Origin: a virus
IMG/VR virus record: IMGVR_UViG_3300033571_009592
Location: 1-51,643 of that record
DNA: 51,643 nt
Direction: 5' to 3' (one strand)
Below, one piece after another: positions 38,909-46,377 of this stretch. Numbering within the stretch: position 1 is the stretch's first letter; the number at the start of each line of letters is the position of its first letter. Position numbers and translations under genes: made by a program. Below the pieces are notes generated by a model. It did not search any database and was not told the DNA's origin. It saw only the letters and a program-made list of their open reading frames with translations.

Positions 38909-39448
38909 ATGAAAAATATTATAAAAAGAATTATTACTGAAGAAGTAAATCAAAAAAAAGAAAAATTAGAAAGATATATTTTAAAAACATTAAAAGACGA
39001 AAATTTTGATAGAAGTACACCTTATAATGTAATAATAAAATTTATTAATGATAATTTCAGTATTAGTGGTTTAGAGGCATTCCAGATTTATCAGTTATTT
39101 ACGGATAATATTAATGTTTCTGATTATGAAGATGAAGAACTTTATAGATCAGATATTACTAAAAAGAAATTAAATACCTCAAACAAAAAAGGTAGGGAAC
39201 TAGTGACTAATAGAATCCCATTTAAAGGTAGTAATACACAAGGTATGTATGTTAACTCAGGTAAAACGTATGTGGTATACTCTTATAATTGGTATCCAAT
39301 ATTCGTTTATAAAAATGGTCAGTGGTTTGAAAATGAAAATAGATATTCAATGTCAACTGCAAAACAAATGTCACAACTTAGACCCATTACAAATGTGGAT
39401 ATAATAAAATTATCTAAGAGTGATTTAGAAGATATAATTAGATTATAA
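38909..39448 (+). CDS. Propeptide-tagged putative capsid protein
   Basis: 179 residues. Tag MKNIIKRIITE, predicted I-T-E cut after residue 11. Residues about 20-60 hold the shared helical module (KFINDNFSISGLEAFQIYQL). The C-terminal domain (GMYVNSGKTYVVYSYNW, FVYKNGQWFENENRYS) resembles a small beta domain seen in phage proteins (DUF8033-like). Likely packaged; function unknown. Confidence 0.62.
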   Translation: MKNIIKRIITEEVNQKKEKLERYILKTLKDENFDRSTPYNVIIKFINDNFSISGLEAFQIYQLFTDNINVSDYEDEELYRSDITKKKLNTSNKKGRELVTNRIPFKGSNTQGMYVNSGKTYVVYSYNWYPIFVYKNGQWFENENRYSMSTAKQMSQLRPITNVDIIKLSKSDLEDIIRL

Positions 39449-39456
39449 TATTTATA
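39448..39456 (+). promoter_or_regulatory. ATATTTATA motif touching a start codon
   Basis: Exact motif whose last base is the A of the ATG at 39456. It is too close to start transcription for this gene, so it may be fortuitous or act on mRNA; recorded because it shares the sequence of the other motifs. Confidence 0.25.
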
Positions 39457-40253
39457 TGAATACTTTAACTGAGGAACTAAATAGAATAAGACAAATAATG
39501 TTGTCTGAAGAATTAGTCCAAAAAAATGGTTTTACTAAATTAAAAGAAACTATTGATATACTGAAAAAGAAAGAAAAGGTATTACTTTTATCTTGCTCAA
39601 ACCGATATCAATTCGATCCAAAAAAATTAGATATACCTAAATCAAGAATATTGGCTTTATATATTAAAGAAGAATTGGGTGATAAGGCAACTTTCATTGA
39701 TATAACGGAATTGAAGATATTACCTTGTGAGGGTAACGTATCAAGATCAGAAGGTAATTCTTGTGGGTTATTAAAGGCTTTATTAAAAGATAATAAAAAA
39801 AATCCATCAGGATTTCATAGATGTTGGGTAAATATAAATGAACCTTCTGATGAATTATGGAAGATATCAAAAGAATTGTTTGAATCTGATTGCGTTCTAT
39901 TTTTCTCATCTGTTAGGTGGGGTCAAGCAAATATGTATTACCAAAATTTAATGGAAAGATTGACTTGGATTCAAAATAGACATACCACATTAAATGAGGA
40001 TAACATTATTAAAAATATAGAATCTGGTTTTATTTGCGTAGGTCAGAATTGGAATGGTGAAAATGTTACGAAAACTCAAAAAGAATCACATGAATATTAT
40101 GGGTTCAAAGTAAACGATTCTTTATATTGGAATTGGCAATACACTAAAGATTCGGATGATGAAACTCAAACATCATACAAAAAATCTCATGATAAGTTTA
40201 TGAGTGATATGAAAATAGATGAAAAATTTTTATCTGATGAAAAATCTAAATGA
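39456..40253 (+). CDS. Propeptide-tagged NADPH-dependent FMN reductase/flavodoxin-like protein
   Basis: 265 residues. Tag MNTLTEELNRIRQIMLSE, predicted cut after residue 18; it resembles the tags at 40237 and 46692 (E-x-x-R-x-x-x-I/M-M). The body is flavodoxin-like: VLLLSCSNRYQ (phosphate-binding loop position), ILALYIKEELGDKATFIDI and VLFFSSVRWGQANMYYQNLM, which matches the FMN_red family. A packaged redox flavoprotein would be unusual. Overlaps the next gene by 17 nt. Confidence 0.68.
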   Translation: MNTLTEELNRIRQIMLSEELVQKNGFTKLKETIDILKKKEKVLLLSCSNRYQFDPKKLDIPKSRILALYIKEELGDKATFIDITELKILPCEGNVSRSEGNSCGLLKALLKDNKKNPSGFHRCWVNINEPSDELWKISKELFESDCVLFFSSVRWGQANMYYQNLMERLTWIQNRHTTLNEDNIIKNIESGFICVGQNWNGENVTKTQKESHEYYGFKVNDSLYWNWQYTKDSDDETQTSYKKSHDKFMSDMKIDEKFLSDEKSK

Positions 40254-40710
40254 AGAAATATTAAGAATTAAATCCATTATGGGTATTAATGAAAATGAAG
40301 ATAAAGATGTTAAATATACATTATATGTAGATATGGGTGGTGTGTTATTCACTAAAATGGGTGCAGATGAAGGAGGAAGTGGTGAAAAAACTGAATTTAT
40401 TGGTAAAGAATTATGGGATGGTATAAAAAATTATGATCCAATTATATTAAGTGCGACAGGATCTAAAGATAAAGAAACTAAAAAAGAAACTAAAATTAAA
40501 CAAGTAAAAAGATATTTATCACCAACACCTAAAATTAAGTTTGTTGAAAGTGGTGTAGATAAAAAAGAGTACTCAAACAAAAATTCTATATTAATTGATG
40601 ATAGTCAGACTAATATAAACTCTTGGAAAACTAATGGTGGAATAGGAATGAAATATGATCCTAACAATACCAAAGAGACTATCGAATCCTTAAAAAAGTA
40701 TTTTAAATAA
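40237..40710 (+). CDS. Propeptide-tagged HAD-like protein with altered catalytic motif
   Basis: 157 residues. Tag MKNLNEEILRIKSIMGINE, predicted I-N-E cut after residue 19. The body looks like a HAD 5'-nucleotidase: YTLYVDMGGVLFTK, PIILSATGSKDKE and SILIDDSQTNINSW. The second Asp of the usual D-x-D is Gly (DMGG), which should impair phosphatase activity, so it may bind rather than hydrolyse. The start at 40237 is chosen because it begins the tag; an in-frame start lies 6 codons earlier. Confidence 0.65.
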   Translation: MKNLNEEILRIKSIMGINENEDKDVKYTLYVDMGGVLFTKMGADEGGSGEKTEFIGKELWDGIKNYDPIILSATGSKDKETKKETKIKQVKRYLSPTPKIKFVESGVDKKEYSNKNSILIDDSQTNINSWKTNGGIGMKYDPNNTKETIESLKKYFK

Positions 40711-40738
40711 TGCAATCTATTATTTTTTTTTAAAATTA

Positions 40739-40770
40739 TTTGATTAATTGAAATTATTTCATTAGTTTTG
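40739..40770 (+). promoter_or_regulatory. Bacteroidota-type promoter
   Basis: TTTG (40739-40742), 20-nt spacer, TAGTTTTG (40763-40770), 24 nt before the ATG at 40795. It would drive the small membrane protein and SPFH gene. Confidence 0.75.
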
Positions 40771-40794
40771 TATTTGTATTTTAAAACTAAATTT

Positions 40795-40989
40795 ATGAAG
40801 TATTTTAAATTGTTATTGATGTGGTTGGGATTTATTGCAATCACATCGTGGTTTGGCGAACATATCGTCAGTAGAGAAGTAAACGGGTTCCTCCAATTGT
40901 TATGTTTCGTTGGAGTGGTGGGAATCCTTATTTATGTAATTAACGAAACAAAAAAATTATTAACAAAAAAACAAAGAAAAAATGATTAG
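40795..40989 (+). CDS. Small two-pass membrane protein
   Basis: 64 residues with segments at about 5-20 and 33-50 and a basic tail (KKLLTKKQRKND). Start at 40795; the in-frame TTG at 40768 lies within the promoter. Overlaps the SPFH gene by 8 nt and probably forms a unit with it. Confidence 0.65.
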   Translation: MKYFKLLLMWLGFIAITSWFGEHIVSREVNGFLQLLCFVGVVGILIYVINETKKLLTKKQRKND

Positions 40990-41929
40990 TACTTTAATTT
41001 TTATTTTAGGATTGGTAATTGCGGGATTTATTGCATTTACAACAAGAGATGTAATGTATGTCATAAAACCAGATAGATGGGGAGATGATAAAGAAACATT
41101 TAATACATCATGGATACTCAAACCAATTGGTATTTTTGTATTGGGTATTTTAATTTCTAGCATTCAACCATTTGCGTTAGATAGGGTAGATGCGGGTCAT
41201 GTGGGTATCAAAGTTAATTTAACTGGAGATAAACGTGGTGTATCTAGTTATGAATACAAAACAGGTTGGGTGTTATATAACACATGGACTGAACAAATGT
41301 TAGAGTTCCCAACGTATCAACAACATATCGAATACAAAGATCAAACAGTAATCACCAAAGGTGGATTTGCTGCAACAATTAAACCTAGTTTTAATTATTC
41401 ACTTAAACCAACTGCAATTGGTAATATGTTTGAGAATTTAAGATTAGATATAAAACAAATTGAACAGGGTTGGTTGATGAATGCGATTGTATCATCTGTT
41501 AATGATGTTGCTAATAAGTGGGAAGTGGATGCAATATTTAATAAACGTGAAGAATTCGAAGCTGCAATTGTGACTGAATGTAATAAACGTCTATCTAAAT
41601 GGTTTGAGGTATCTCAGTTGAGGACAAACATTACTCCCCCAAAAGCACTACAAAATGCTATTGAGTCTAAGACTAAAGCGGTGCAAGAAGCTCAGGCGGC
41701 GATGCAACGTAAATTAGTGGCAGAGGCTGAAGCTCAAGAAAAAATTGCAATTGCAAAAGGTGATTCTGCAAAAGTTATAATTGATGCGCAGGCATTGGCA
41801 CTGGCAATGAAATTAAAACAAAAAGAAATCACACCTTTATATGTTGAGTATTTAAAAGCACAGGCTTGGGATGGTAAACTACCAACAACTGTTGCTGGTG
41901 GATCAGGAACATTTTTAAATATAAAATAA
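40982..41929 (+). CDS. SPFH/prohibitin (band 7) family membrane protein
   Basis: 315 residues. Two N-terminal hydrophobic segments (about 3-20 and 46-66), then an SPFH domain starting VDAGHVGIKVNL with VITKGGFAATIKPSFNYSL, and a long Ala/Glu coiled coil (KTKAVQEAQAAMQRKLVAEA) typical of prohibitins and HflK/HflC. Prohibitin-like proteins form rings on membranes and can restrain FtsH-type proteases. A phage copy might protect phage proteins or reorganise the inner membrane. Confidence 0.88.
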   Translation: MISTLIFILGLVIAGFIAFTTRDVMYVIKPDRWGDDKETFNTSWILKPIGIFVLGILISSIQPFALDRVDAGHVGIKVNLTGDKRGVSSYEYKTGWVLYNTWTEQMLEFPTYQQHIEYKDQTVITKGGFAATIKPSFNYSLKPTAIGNMFENLRLDIKQIEQGWLMNAIVSSVNDVANKWEVDAIFNKREEFEAAIVTECNKRLSKWFEVSQLRTNITPPKALQNAIESKTKAVQEAQAAMQRKLVAEAEAQEKIAIAKGDSAKVIIDAQALALAMKLKQKEITPLYVEYLKAQAWDGKLPTTVAGGSGTFLNIK

Positions 41930-41942
41930 GTTTGGTTATTGG

Positions 41943-41971
41943 TGTAGTCTCTTATATGGGACTACATTTTT
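41943..41971 (+). terminator. Rho-independent terminator after the SPFH gene
   Basis: TGTAGTCTC (41943-41951) pairs with GGGACTACA (41958-41966) with one wobble; a T run follows. Confidence 0.8.
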
Positions 41972-41990
41972 ACTTTTAAAATACATATAT

Positions 41991-42015
41991 AAAAACCATA
42001 GTAATATGGTTTTTT
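41991..42015 (+). terminator. Second Rho-independent terminator
   Basis: AAAAACCATA (41991-42000) and TATGGTTTTT (42005-42014) form a 10-bp stem with loop GTAA and a T tail. Tandem with the terminator at 41943. Confidence 0.75.
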
Positions 42016-42026
42016 GTGTTTTAATA

Positions 42027-42035
42027 ATATTTATT
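42027..42035 (+). promoter_or_regulatory. ATATTTATT promoter-like motif
   Basis: One-mismatch copy of ATATTTATA just after two terminators and 13 nt before the tagged gene at 42049. Confidence 0.4.
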
Positions 42036-42048
42036 AATAAAAGTAAAT

Positions 42049-42426
42049 ATGGATAAACTATCTCATATAATAAAAGGAATATTAAATGAAGAAAATGAAA
42101 AAATTCATTTATACAATAAGATTGCTAATGTACTTAAACCTCCTTATATTTTTGATTTAGAAAATAATTTTGATTTAAATTATGACGACATAATTCCGAT
42201 AGTGGAATTAATTTTAAATGAAAAAATTAATACTAATAACTCACAGTATGGTGTGGGTGGTGATACTTATTTACTTAATGATAATAATAGTTTAATTTAT
42301 TATGAAGAGTTTGATGGGTCAGATTGGGTCATTAGGAAATTTGATAAAAATAAAAATTTGGTGGGGTATGCAGATATTGAGGGAGAATGGTACATAGATA
42401 AAGATGGGAATGCAATAAAATTATGA
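42049..42426 (+). CDS. Propeptide-tagged putative capsid protein
   Basis: 125 residues. Tag MDKLSHIIKGILNE, predicted L-N-E cut after residue 14. A short helical module (NNFDLNYDDIIPIVELI) and an acidic/aromatic beta domain (LIYYEEFDGSDWVIRKFDK) follow. First of three tagged genes in a row, overlapping the next by 4 nt. Confidence 0.6.
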   Translation: MDKLSHIIKGILNEENEKIHLYNKIANVLKPPYIFDLENNFDLNYDDIIPIVELILNEKINTNNSQYGVGGDTYLLNDNNSLIYYEEFDGSDWVIRKFDKNKNLVGYADIEGEWYIDKDGNAIKL

Positions 42427-42716
42427 GAAGTTTAATTAAAAAAATACTTAAAGAGGAGTTCAATAAAGAACATGATATTTGTAATATTATGAGTGTTAAG
42501 ACATATGAAGAAGGTATTAGATTATTAAAAAATTATTTAGGGACTATTAAAGAAAATCCTGAGGCGTGGGATGAAATAAAAAAACCGTTACAAATGTGGA
42601 GAGAAGCAACGCAAGAAATTAGATCAGAATTAGATGAATACGGTATGTCTGGTGATTCTGAAGTAGATGAATCTAATACTTGGTGGTCCGCAATACAAAG
42701 TACTTTTTGTAAATAA
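42423..42716 (+). CDS. Propeptide-tagged small protein
   Basis: 97 residues. Tag MRSLIKKILKE, predicted cut after residue 11. The mature part is helical and acidic, ending in DESNTWWSAIQSTFCK. No known domain. Confidence 0.6.
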   Translation: MRSLIKKILKEEFNKEHDICNIMSVKTYEEGIRLLKNYLGTIKENPEAWDEIKKPLQMWREATQEIRSELDEYGMSGDSEVDESNTWWSAIQSTFCK

Positions 42717-42723
42717 ATTTAAT

Positions 42724-43164
42724 ATGGGTATAAAAAATAACATACGAAAAATACTTAAAGAAGAGACAAATAAGAATATTTCATCTAATTCTGAATATAT
42801 TAGGGAAAAATATAATGTACCCACTAGAATTTTTAAACTTATAGAAACTGTATCAGATAAATTAATAGATTCTACGACAATAAAAAAAGAATTTGGTAAT
42901 GTATACCTAATAAAAATAGGTGATTTTAAATATTCTTATGAGATGTATGTTAATTTTACCGATGAAAATGGTAATGTGATTGATAGTGAAACATCTTTCG
43001 AAAAATTTTATACAACTTATATGAATTACATTCTTAAAGAATCTATATCAATATTAAAAGAAGATTTAGGTATTGACACCGATTTTAGAACGTTTACAAA
43101 TTTATCTGTTAGTTTATTTGAACTAATAACACAAAAAATAAAAAATAAATATTTTAATTATTAA
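42724..43164 (+). CDS. Propeptide-tagged putative capsid protein
   Basis: 146 residues. Start at 42724 gives the tag MGIKNNIRKILKE (predicted cut after residue 13); the longer in-frame start at 42667 would bury it. The mature chain is mixed alpha/beta without recognisable motifs. Last gene before a strong terminator. Confidence 0.6.
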   Translation: MGIKNNIRKILKEETNKNISSNSEYIREKYNVPTRIFKLIETVSDKLIDSTTIKKEFGNVYLIKIGDFKYSYEMYVNFTDENGNVIDSETSFEKFYTTYMNYILKESISILKEDLGIDTDFRTFTNLSVSLFELITQKIKNKYFNY

Positions 43165-43183
43165 TGAAAAATAAATAAGAATT

Positions 43184-43212
43184 AACCCTCACAAAAATGT
43201 GAGGGTTTTTTA
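43184..43212 (+). terminator. Rho-independent terminator before DoxX cassette
   Basis: AACCCTCACA (43184-43193) pairs perfectly with TGTGAGGGTT (43198-43207), loop AAAA, T run. A near copy follows the DoxX gene. Confidence 0.9.
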
Positions 43213-43244
43213 TTTGACTTTTTAAAAGTAAATCAATAATATTG
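43213..43244 (+). promoter_or_regulatory. Bacteroidota-type promoter of DoxX (leaderless)
   Basis: TTTG (43213-43216), 20-nt spacer, TAATATTG (43237-43244), 4 nt before the ATG at 43249. Confidence 0.6.
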
Positions 43245-43248
43245 TACT

Positions 43249-43593
43249 ATGAGAAATATATTAACAATAAAAAACTTAGGTTGGTTGGTAACTGCCTTAG
43301 TTTCGTTTATGCTACTAATGTCTGGCGTAAACAAAGTAATTGGTACAGAAGAAATGGTTAAAAACTTTACCTCAACTAATTTATTACCTTATTTAGGTTT
43401 AGTTGGGTTTTTGGAAATCATTTCTGTTTGTTTGTTGGTGTATCCTAAAACTACACTAATTGGTGCGGTTGGTATTACTTCAGTAATGTCTGCGGCAGCA
43501 GTAATCCACCTTTCTTATATGGGTGGAGTAGGTGTATTTGTACCAATAGTCATAGGTGCCCTTTCTTGGTTAGTCTACTATCTAAGAAAATAA
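43249..43593 (+). CDS. DoxX family membrane protein
   Basis: 114 residues with four membrane helices; LVTALVSFMLLMSGVNKVIG and GLVGFLEIISVCLLVYPKT match the DoxX family. Members in bacteria are linked to quinone or redox stress functions. It stands alone between its own promoter and two near-identical terminators, the layout of an acquired moron cassette. Confidence 0.82.
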   Translation: MRNILTIKNLGWLVTALVSFMLLMSGVNKVIGTEEMVKNFTSTNLLPYLGLVGFLEIISVCLLVYPKTTLIGAVGITSVMSAAAVIHLSYMGGVGVFVPIVIGALSWLVYYLRK

Positions 43594-43597
43594 TTTA

Positions 43598-43626
43598 AAC
43601 CCTTACAGAAATGTGAGGGTTTTTTA
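43598..43626 (+). terminator. Rho-independent terminator after DoxX
   Basis: AACCCTTACA (43598-43607) pairs with TGTGAGGGTT (43612-43621) with one wobble, followed by a T run. Stem and tail nearly duplicate the terminator at 43184. Confidence 0.88.
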
Positions 43627-43633
43627 TTTTTTA

Positions 43634-43665
43634 TTTGGTTTTTTAATTTTTTATTCTTAATTTTG
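43634..43665 (+). promoter_or_regulatory. Bacteroidota-type promoter (leaderless)
   Basis: TTTG (43634-43637), 20-nt spacer, TAATTTTG (43658-43665), 5 nt before the lipoprotein ATG at 43671. Confidence 0.75.
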
Positions 43666-43670
43666 TTTCA

Positions 43671-43859
43671 ATGAAAAAATTAATACTAATATCATTACTA
43701 CTAACTTCTTGTTCAGATAAACTTTATGTAGATTCAATACACGTACATTTGTATGATCATAATACATGTGAATGGTCTTGTTTGGATTTAAATGATACTA
43801 TTGTAAGTAAAAAAGAAATGAAACAATTAAAAAAGAAATATGAGTTATTACAGGATTAA
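43671..43859 (+). CDS. Small lipoprotein
   Basis: 62 residues. MKKLILISLLLTSC is a signal peptide with lipobox ending at Cys14. The mature part contains HVHLYDHNTCEWSC, a His/Cys-rich stretch that could bind metal, and a Lys-rich end. Predicted envelope anchor; possible superinfection exclusion. First gene of a run of small overlapping genes to 46639. Confidence 0.65.
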   Translation: MKKLILISLLLTSCSDKLYVDSIHVHLYDHNTCEWSCLDLNDTIVSKKEMKQLKKKYELLQD

Positions 43860-44085
43860 AATTGATGAACTTAATAATGGGGAAAAACGATACACCCCAC
43901 AATTTTCTCGTCTAATTATTTCAGGAAAGTGGATTAAAAAGACAGAAATTGTGTGGTATAATTTTTCTTGTGGTAGTTTCACTGAAGAAATAAACGCCAT
44001 CAACCATATTCAATCGTTACGGAAACTTGAATTAAAACAAAAAGGTGAGGAAGTAAAATCCACAACATATAAAAATATAGATTAA
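43840..44085 (+). CDS. Small basic hypothetical protein
   Basis: 81 residues, overlapping the lipoprotein gene by 20 nt. Beta-rich centre (FSRLIISGKWIKKTEIVWY) with a basic helical tail. No family recognised. Confidence 0.55.
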   Translation: MSYYRIKIDELNNGEKRYTPQFSRLIISGKWIKKTEIVWYNFSCGSFTEEINAINHIQSLRKLELKQKGEEVKSTTYKNID

Positions 44086-44086
44086 A

Positions 44087-44335
44087 ATGAGTATTGAAGA
44101 TTTAGAAGATGAAATGGATAATTGGACTAATGTTAGTTATCGAATTCAAAACGAAGGTGTTGATTACTGTTTCAAACACTATAGTAGATTTGAGGAAATT
44201 AAAGATGAAGAGTTTCACACTCTAAGATTAGAATTAATTTCTAAAATGAACTTGATGAATGAAATGGTTAAGAATAAAATAGAAGATTTAGCAACTAAAA
44301 TAGAAAAATGGTATGAAGAAAATAATGATATTTAG
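44087..44335 (+). CDS. Small acidic helical protein
   Basis: 82 residues, almost entirely predicted helix (EEFHTLRLELISKMNLMNEM) and acidic. Starts 1 nt after the previous stop and overlaps the next lipoprotein by 23 nt. Unknown family. Confidence 0.58.
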   Translation: MSIEDLEDEMDNWTNVSYRIQNEGVDYCFKHYSRFEEIKDEEFHTLRLELISKMNLMNEMVKNKIEDLATKIEKWYEENNDI

Positions 44336-44579
44336 TATAACGTTAATTGGGTTATACTCTTGTGTTGGGGACGGAATAGGTCCAAAAGCACCAGAATCTA
44401 AAATACTAAAACTTGATAGCACATCAATGTATCAGGACCAAAATTATAAAGTCTATACTCTTGAAGGATGTGAATACATTAAAGTTGGGTTTGGGAGAGA
44501 TGCATGGGGTTCACATAAAGGTAATTGCAAAAATCCAATACATCAAAAAATATCAAGATACACAGAATGGAAAAACTAA
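44313..44579 (+). CDS. Small lipoprotein
   Basis: 88 residues. MKKIMIFSITLIGLYSC is a signal peptide ending in a lipobox Cys17; the mature part starts VGDGIGPKAPES and has two further cysteines. Second lipoprotein in 650 nt. Envelope location is predicted; role unknown. Confidence 0.65.
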   Translation: MKKIMIFSITLIGLYSCVGDGIGPKAPESKILKLDSTSMYQDQNYKVYTLEGCEYIKVGFGRDAWGSHKGNCKNPIHQKISRYTEWKN

Positions 44580-44917
44580 GAATGATATCTGAAAAACCTG
44601 ATAAGTGGGTTATATTAAAAATAACTCATAATGGTAATACCGTTTACAAAGTTTTTGGTAGTTGGGGTGGTGGTTACTTAACTGGAGATAGTTGGAGAAT
44701 GAATAGTGGGATATCAGATGTTGAGGAGGATGAAGAATATTTTTATTTTTATGGATATTCAGGTAGTTGTTACCGATGTAAAAAAGGTTCATATGGTTTT
44801 GCAACATCATATAGTGTAGGTATAGTTGATTCATTTAAATCAACCGTCAATAAAAATTTAGGGGAGATTGATATTTTAGATGAAAGTACTGATTGGTTAA
44901 ATTTATTAAAATTATAA
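44567..44917 (+). CDS. Hypothetical protein
   Basis: 116 residues, start at 44567 (MEKLRMISEKPDKW) overlapping the lipoprotein by 13 nt; the longer in-frame start at 44525 lies fully inside the lipoprotein gene. Beta-rich, with conserved-looking YKVFGSWGGGYLTGDSWR and GYSGSCYRCKKGSYG. Bacteroidota phages carry similar small proteins, but I cannot name the family. Confidence 0.6.
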   Translation: MEKLRMISEKPDKWVILKITHNGNTVYKVFGSWGGGYLTGDSWRMNSGISDVEEDEEYFYFYGYSGSCYRCKKGSYGFATSYSVGIVDSFKSTVNKNLGEIDILDESTDWLNLLKL

Positions 44918-44919
44918 AA

Positions 44920-45240
44920 ATGGAAAAAGAATTTGTACCTCATGAGTTATCTTTAAGGATGAAACAACTTGGATTTGATGAACCTTGTTTTGGTTATTTT
45001 GATTGTGATAGAAATTTTGTATTTGTTCAAGGTAAAAATAAATATTTGTCTTGCGAAGTATCCGCACCACTCTATCAACAAGCCTTTAGATGGTTAATAC
45101 CTCAAATAGATGATGAGTACAGGGTTTGTTTTGGGGAAGAAGGTTGGTATGTTTATAATCTAGAGAATAATACTATTTATGAAAATGAAAAATCTTTAGA
45201 AAAACTAATTGTTATTGTAGAACAAAGTAAATCAGAATAG
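44920..45240 (+). CDS. Small paralogue (FVPHELSLRMKQLGF family), copy 1
   Basis: 106 residues starting MEKEFVPHELSLRMKQLGF. Conserved blocks: LGFDEPCFGYFD, SAPLYQQAFRWL and KSLEKLIVIVEQ. The next gene has the same blocks, so they are tandem paralogues. The family is common in Bacteroidota genomes and phages but uncharacterised. Start at 44920 chosen to match the copy 2 N-terminus. Confidence 0.7.
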   Translation: MEKEFVPHELSLRMKQLGFDEPCFGYFDCDRNFVFVQGKNKYLSCEVSAPLYQQAFRWLIPQIDDEYRVCFGEEGWYVYNLENNTIYENEKSLEKLIVIVEQSKSE

Positions 45241-45241
45241 A

Positions 45242-45646
45242 ATGGAGAATGAATTTATACCCTACAATTTGGCAGTAAAACTAAAAGATTTAGGATTTAA
45301 TTTACCGTGTTATGTGTACATCTATACGGGAGATACTGGTAATAACTATGATCATTATATAGGTGTGGAGCCTAGTGATTCAAAGGATTGGAATGGTGAA
45401 TCAGATGATTTATGTGTATCACGTCCAACATTCTCACAAACATTTAGATGGTTTAGAGAGAAGTATGGTTTAAGTGGATGGGTAGATGAATCTTTTGGTG
45501 GTGGTTTAAGGCGAGGTGTGATAAGTATTAAATCTGAAATTGGGTCAAAGTATTACCCAACAACAACTAAATTATTTTATACTTACGAAGAAGCCGAACT
45601 TAATTGTCTTGAAAAGTTAATTGAAATTGTAGAAAAACAGAAATAA
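45242..45646 (+). CDS. Small paralogue (FIPYNLAVKLKDLGF family), copy 2
   Basis: 134 residues: FIPYNLAVKLKDLGFNLPCY, PTFSQTFRWFREKYGL and CLEKLIEIVEKQK align with the preceding gene; an inserted Gly-rich loop makes it longer. Begins 1 nt after copy 1 ends, within a 17-nt junction sequence repeated at 51353. Confidence 0.7.
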   Translation: MENEFIPYNLAVKLKDLGFNLPCYVYIYTGDTGNNYDHYIGVEPSDSKDWNGESDDLCVSRPTFSQTFRWFREKYGLSGWVDESFGGGLRRGVISIKSEIGSKYYPTTTKLFYTYEEAELNCLEKLIEIVEKQK

Positions 45647-45654
45647 ACTAATAA

Positions 45655-46026
45655 ATGAAAGTACAAATGAGAATGGCTAAAGCACCACAAGAACATGTGG
45701 ATAGATTAAGAAAATGGTTACAGTTCAATGATGAATTGTGTAAAATTGACCCAACAAATGAATTTGAATGGGATGAGTTCAAAAAGGATTGGGAAGATGA
45801 TTTTAATTCAATTATAAAACATTGTGAAGATGAAGATGGATTTAATTGGGAATATTATATGGATTATTATCAATCCGTTATTTCACATATCCATATGAGA
45901 ATTATTTTTGGATTCGAGGTATTAGTGGATAATGTTTGTGATCCCGAATTAGATTATTTAGATTTTAACCCAGAATTAAAAAAACTTTTAGAAACTGAAG
46001 AAGATGAGTTGGAAGAAAACAATTAA
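45655..46026 (+). CDS. Hypothetical protein
   Basis: 123 residues. Basic N-terminus (RMAKAPQEHVDRLRKWLQF) then strongly acidic, tryptophan-rich helices (EFEWDEFKKDWEDDFN). Cytoplasmic; no recognised domain. Overlaps the next gene by 23 nt. Confidence 0.6.
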   Translation: MKVQMRMAKAPQEHVDRLRKWLQFNDELCKIDPTNEFEWDEFKKDWEDDFNSIIKHCEDEDGFNWEYYMDYYQSVISHIHMRIIFGFEVLVDNVCDPELDYLDFNPELKKLLETEEDELEENN

Positions 46027-46186
46027 AGAAGTAAAAGTAGGTGATCCTGTAGAGAATAACCGAAATGGTAAAGGTATGGTGATTGCAAAAACCTCAAGAA
46101 CTGTTACAGTATTATTTGAAAATGGTAACAAAGTTAAAAACAGTTATAGATACTCCGATGATTATTTTTGGGAAACAGATTTTTAA
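46004..46186 (+). CDS. Small SH3-like protein
   Basis: 60 residues. KVGDPVENNRNGKGMVIAKT and RTVTVLFENGNKV follow the strand-turn pattern of a small SH3-like barrel (as in KOW or CarD-like modules that bind RNA or protein). Only the fold type is suggested. Confidence 0.5.
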   Translation: MSWKKTIKEVKVGDPVENNRNGKGMVIAKTSRTVTVLFENGNKVKNSYRYSDDYFWETDF

Positions 46187-46197
46187 ATTATAATAAA

Positions 46198-46377
46198 ATG
46201 AGTAAAGTAAAAAGAGAAATGACTTGGGAAGAAAGAGTTCAATGGGTAATGAAAAATACTGATGTCGAGTGGGAGAATTTTTATATCGTAGAAGAAGTTT
46301 ATAAACCAACTACTCCAACACATATTGTAATCACACAAGTTGGGGAAGAAATAATTACAACCTATGAAAGAGAATAA
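46198..46377 (+). CDS. Small hypothetical protein
   Basis: 59 residues from the ATG at 46198 (MSKVKREMTWEERVQWVMK); an earlier in-frame ATG at 46168 lies inside the previous gene. Overlaps the next gene by 14 nt. No family recognised. Confidence 0.55.
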   Translation: MSKVKREMTWEERVQWVMKNTDVEWENFYIVEEVYKPTTPTHIVITQVGEEIITTYERE

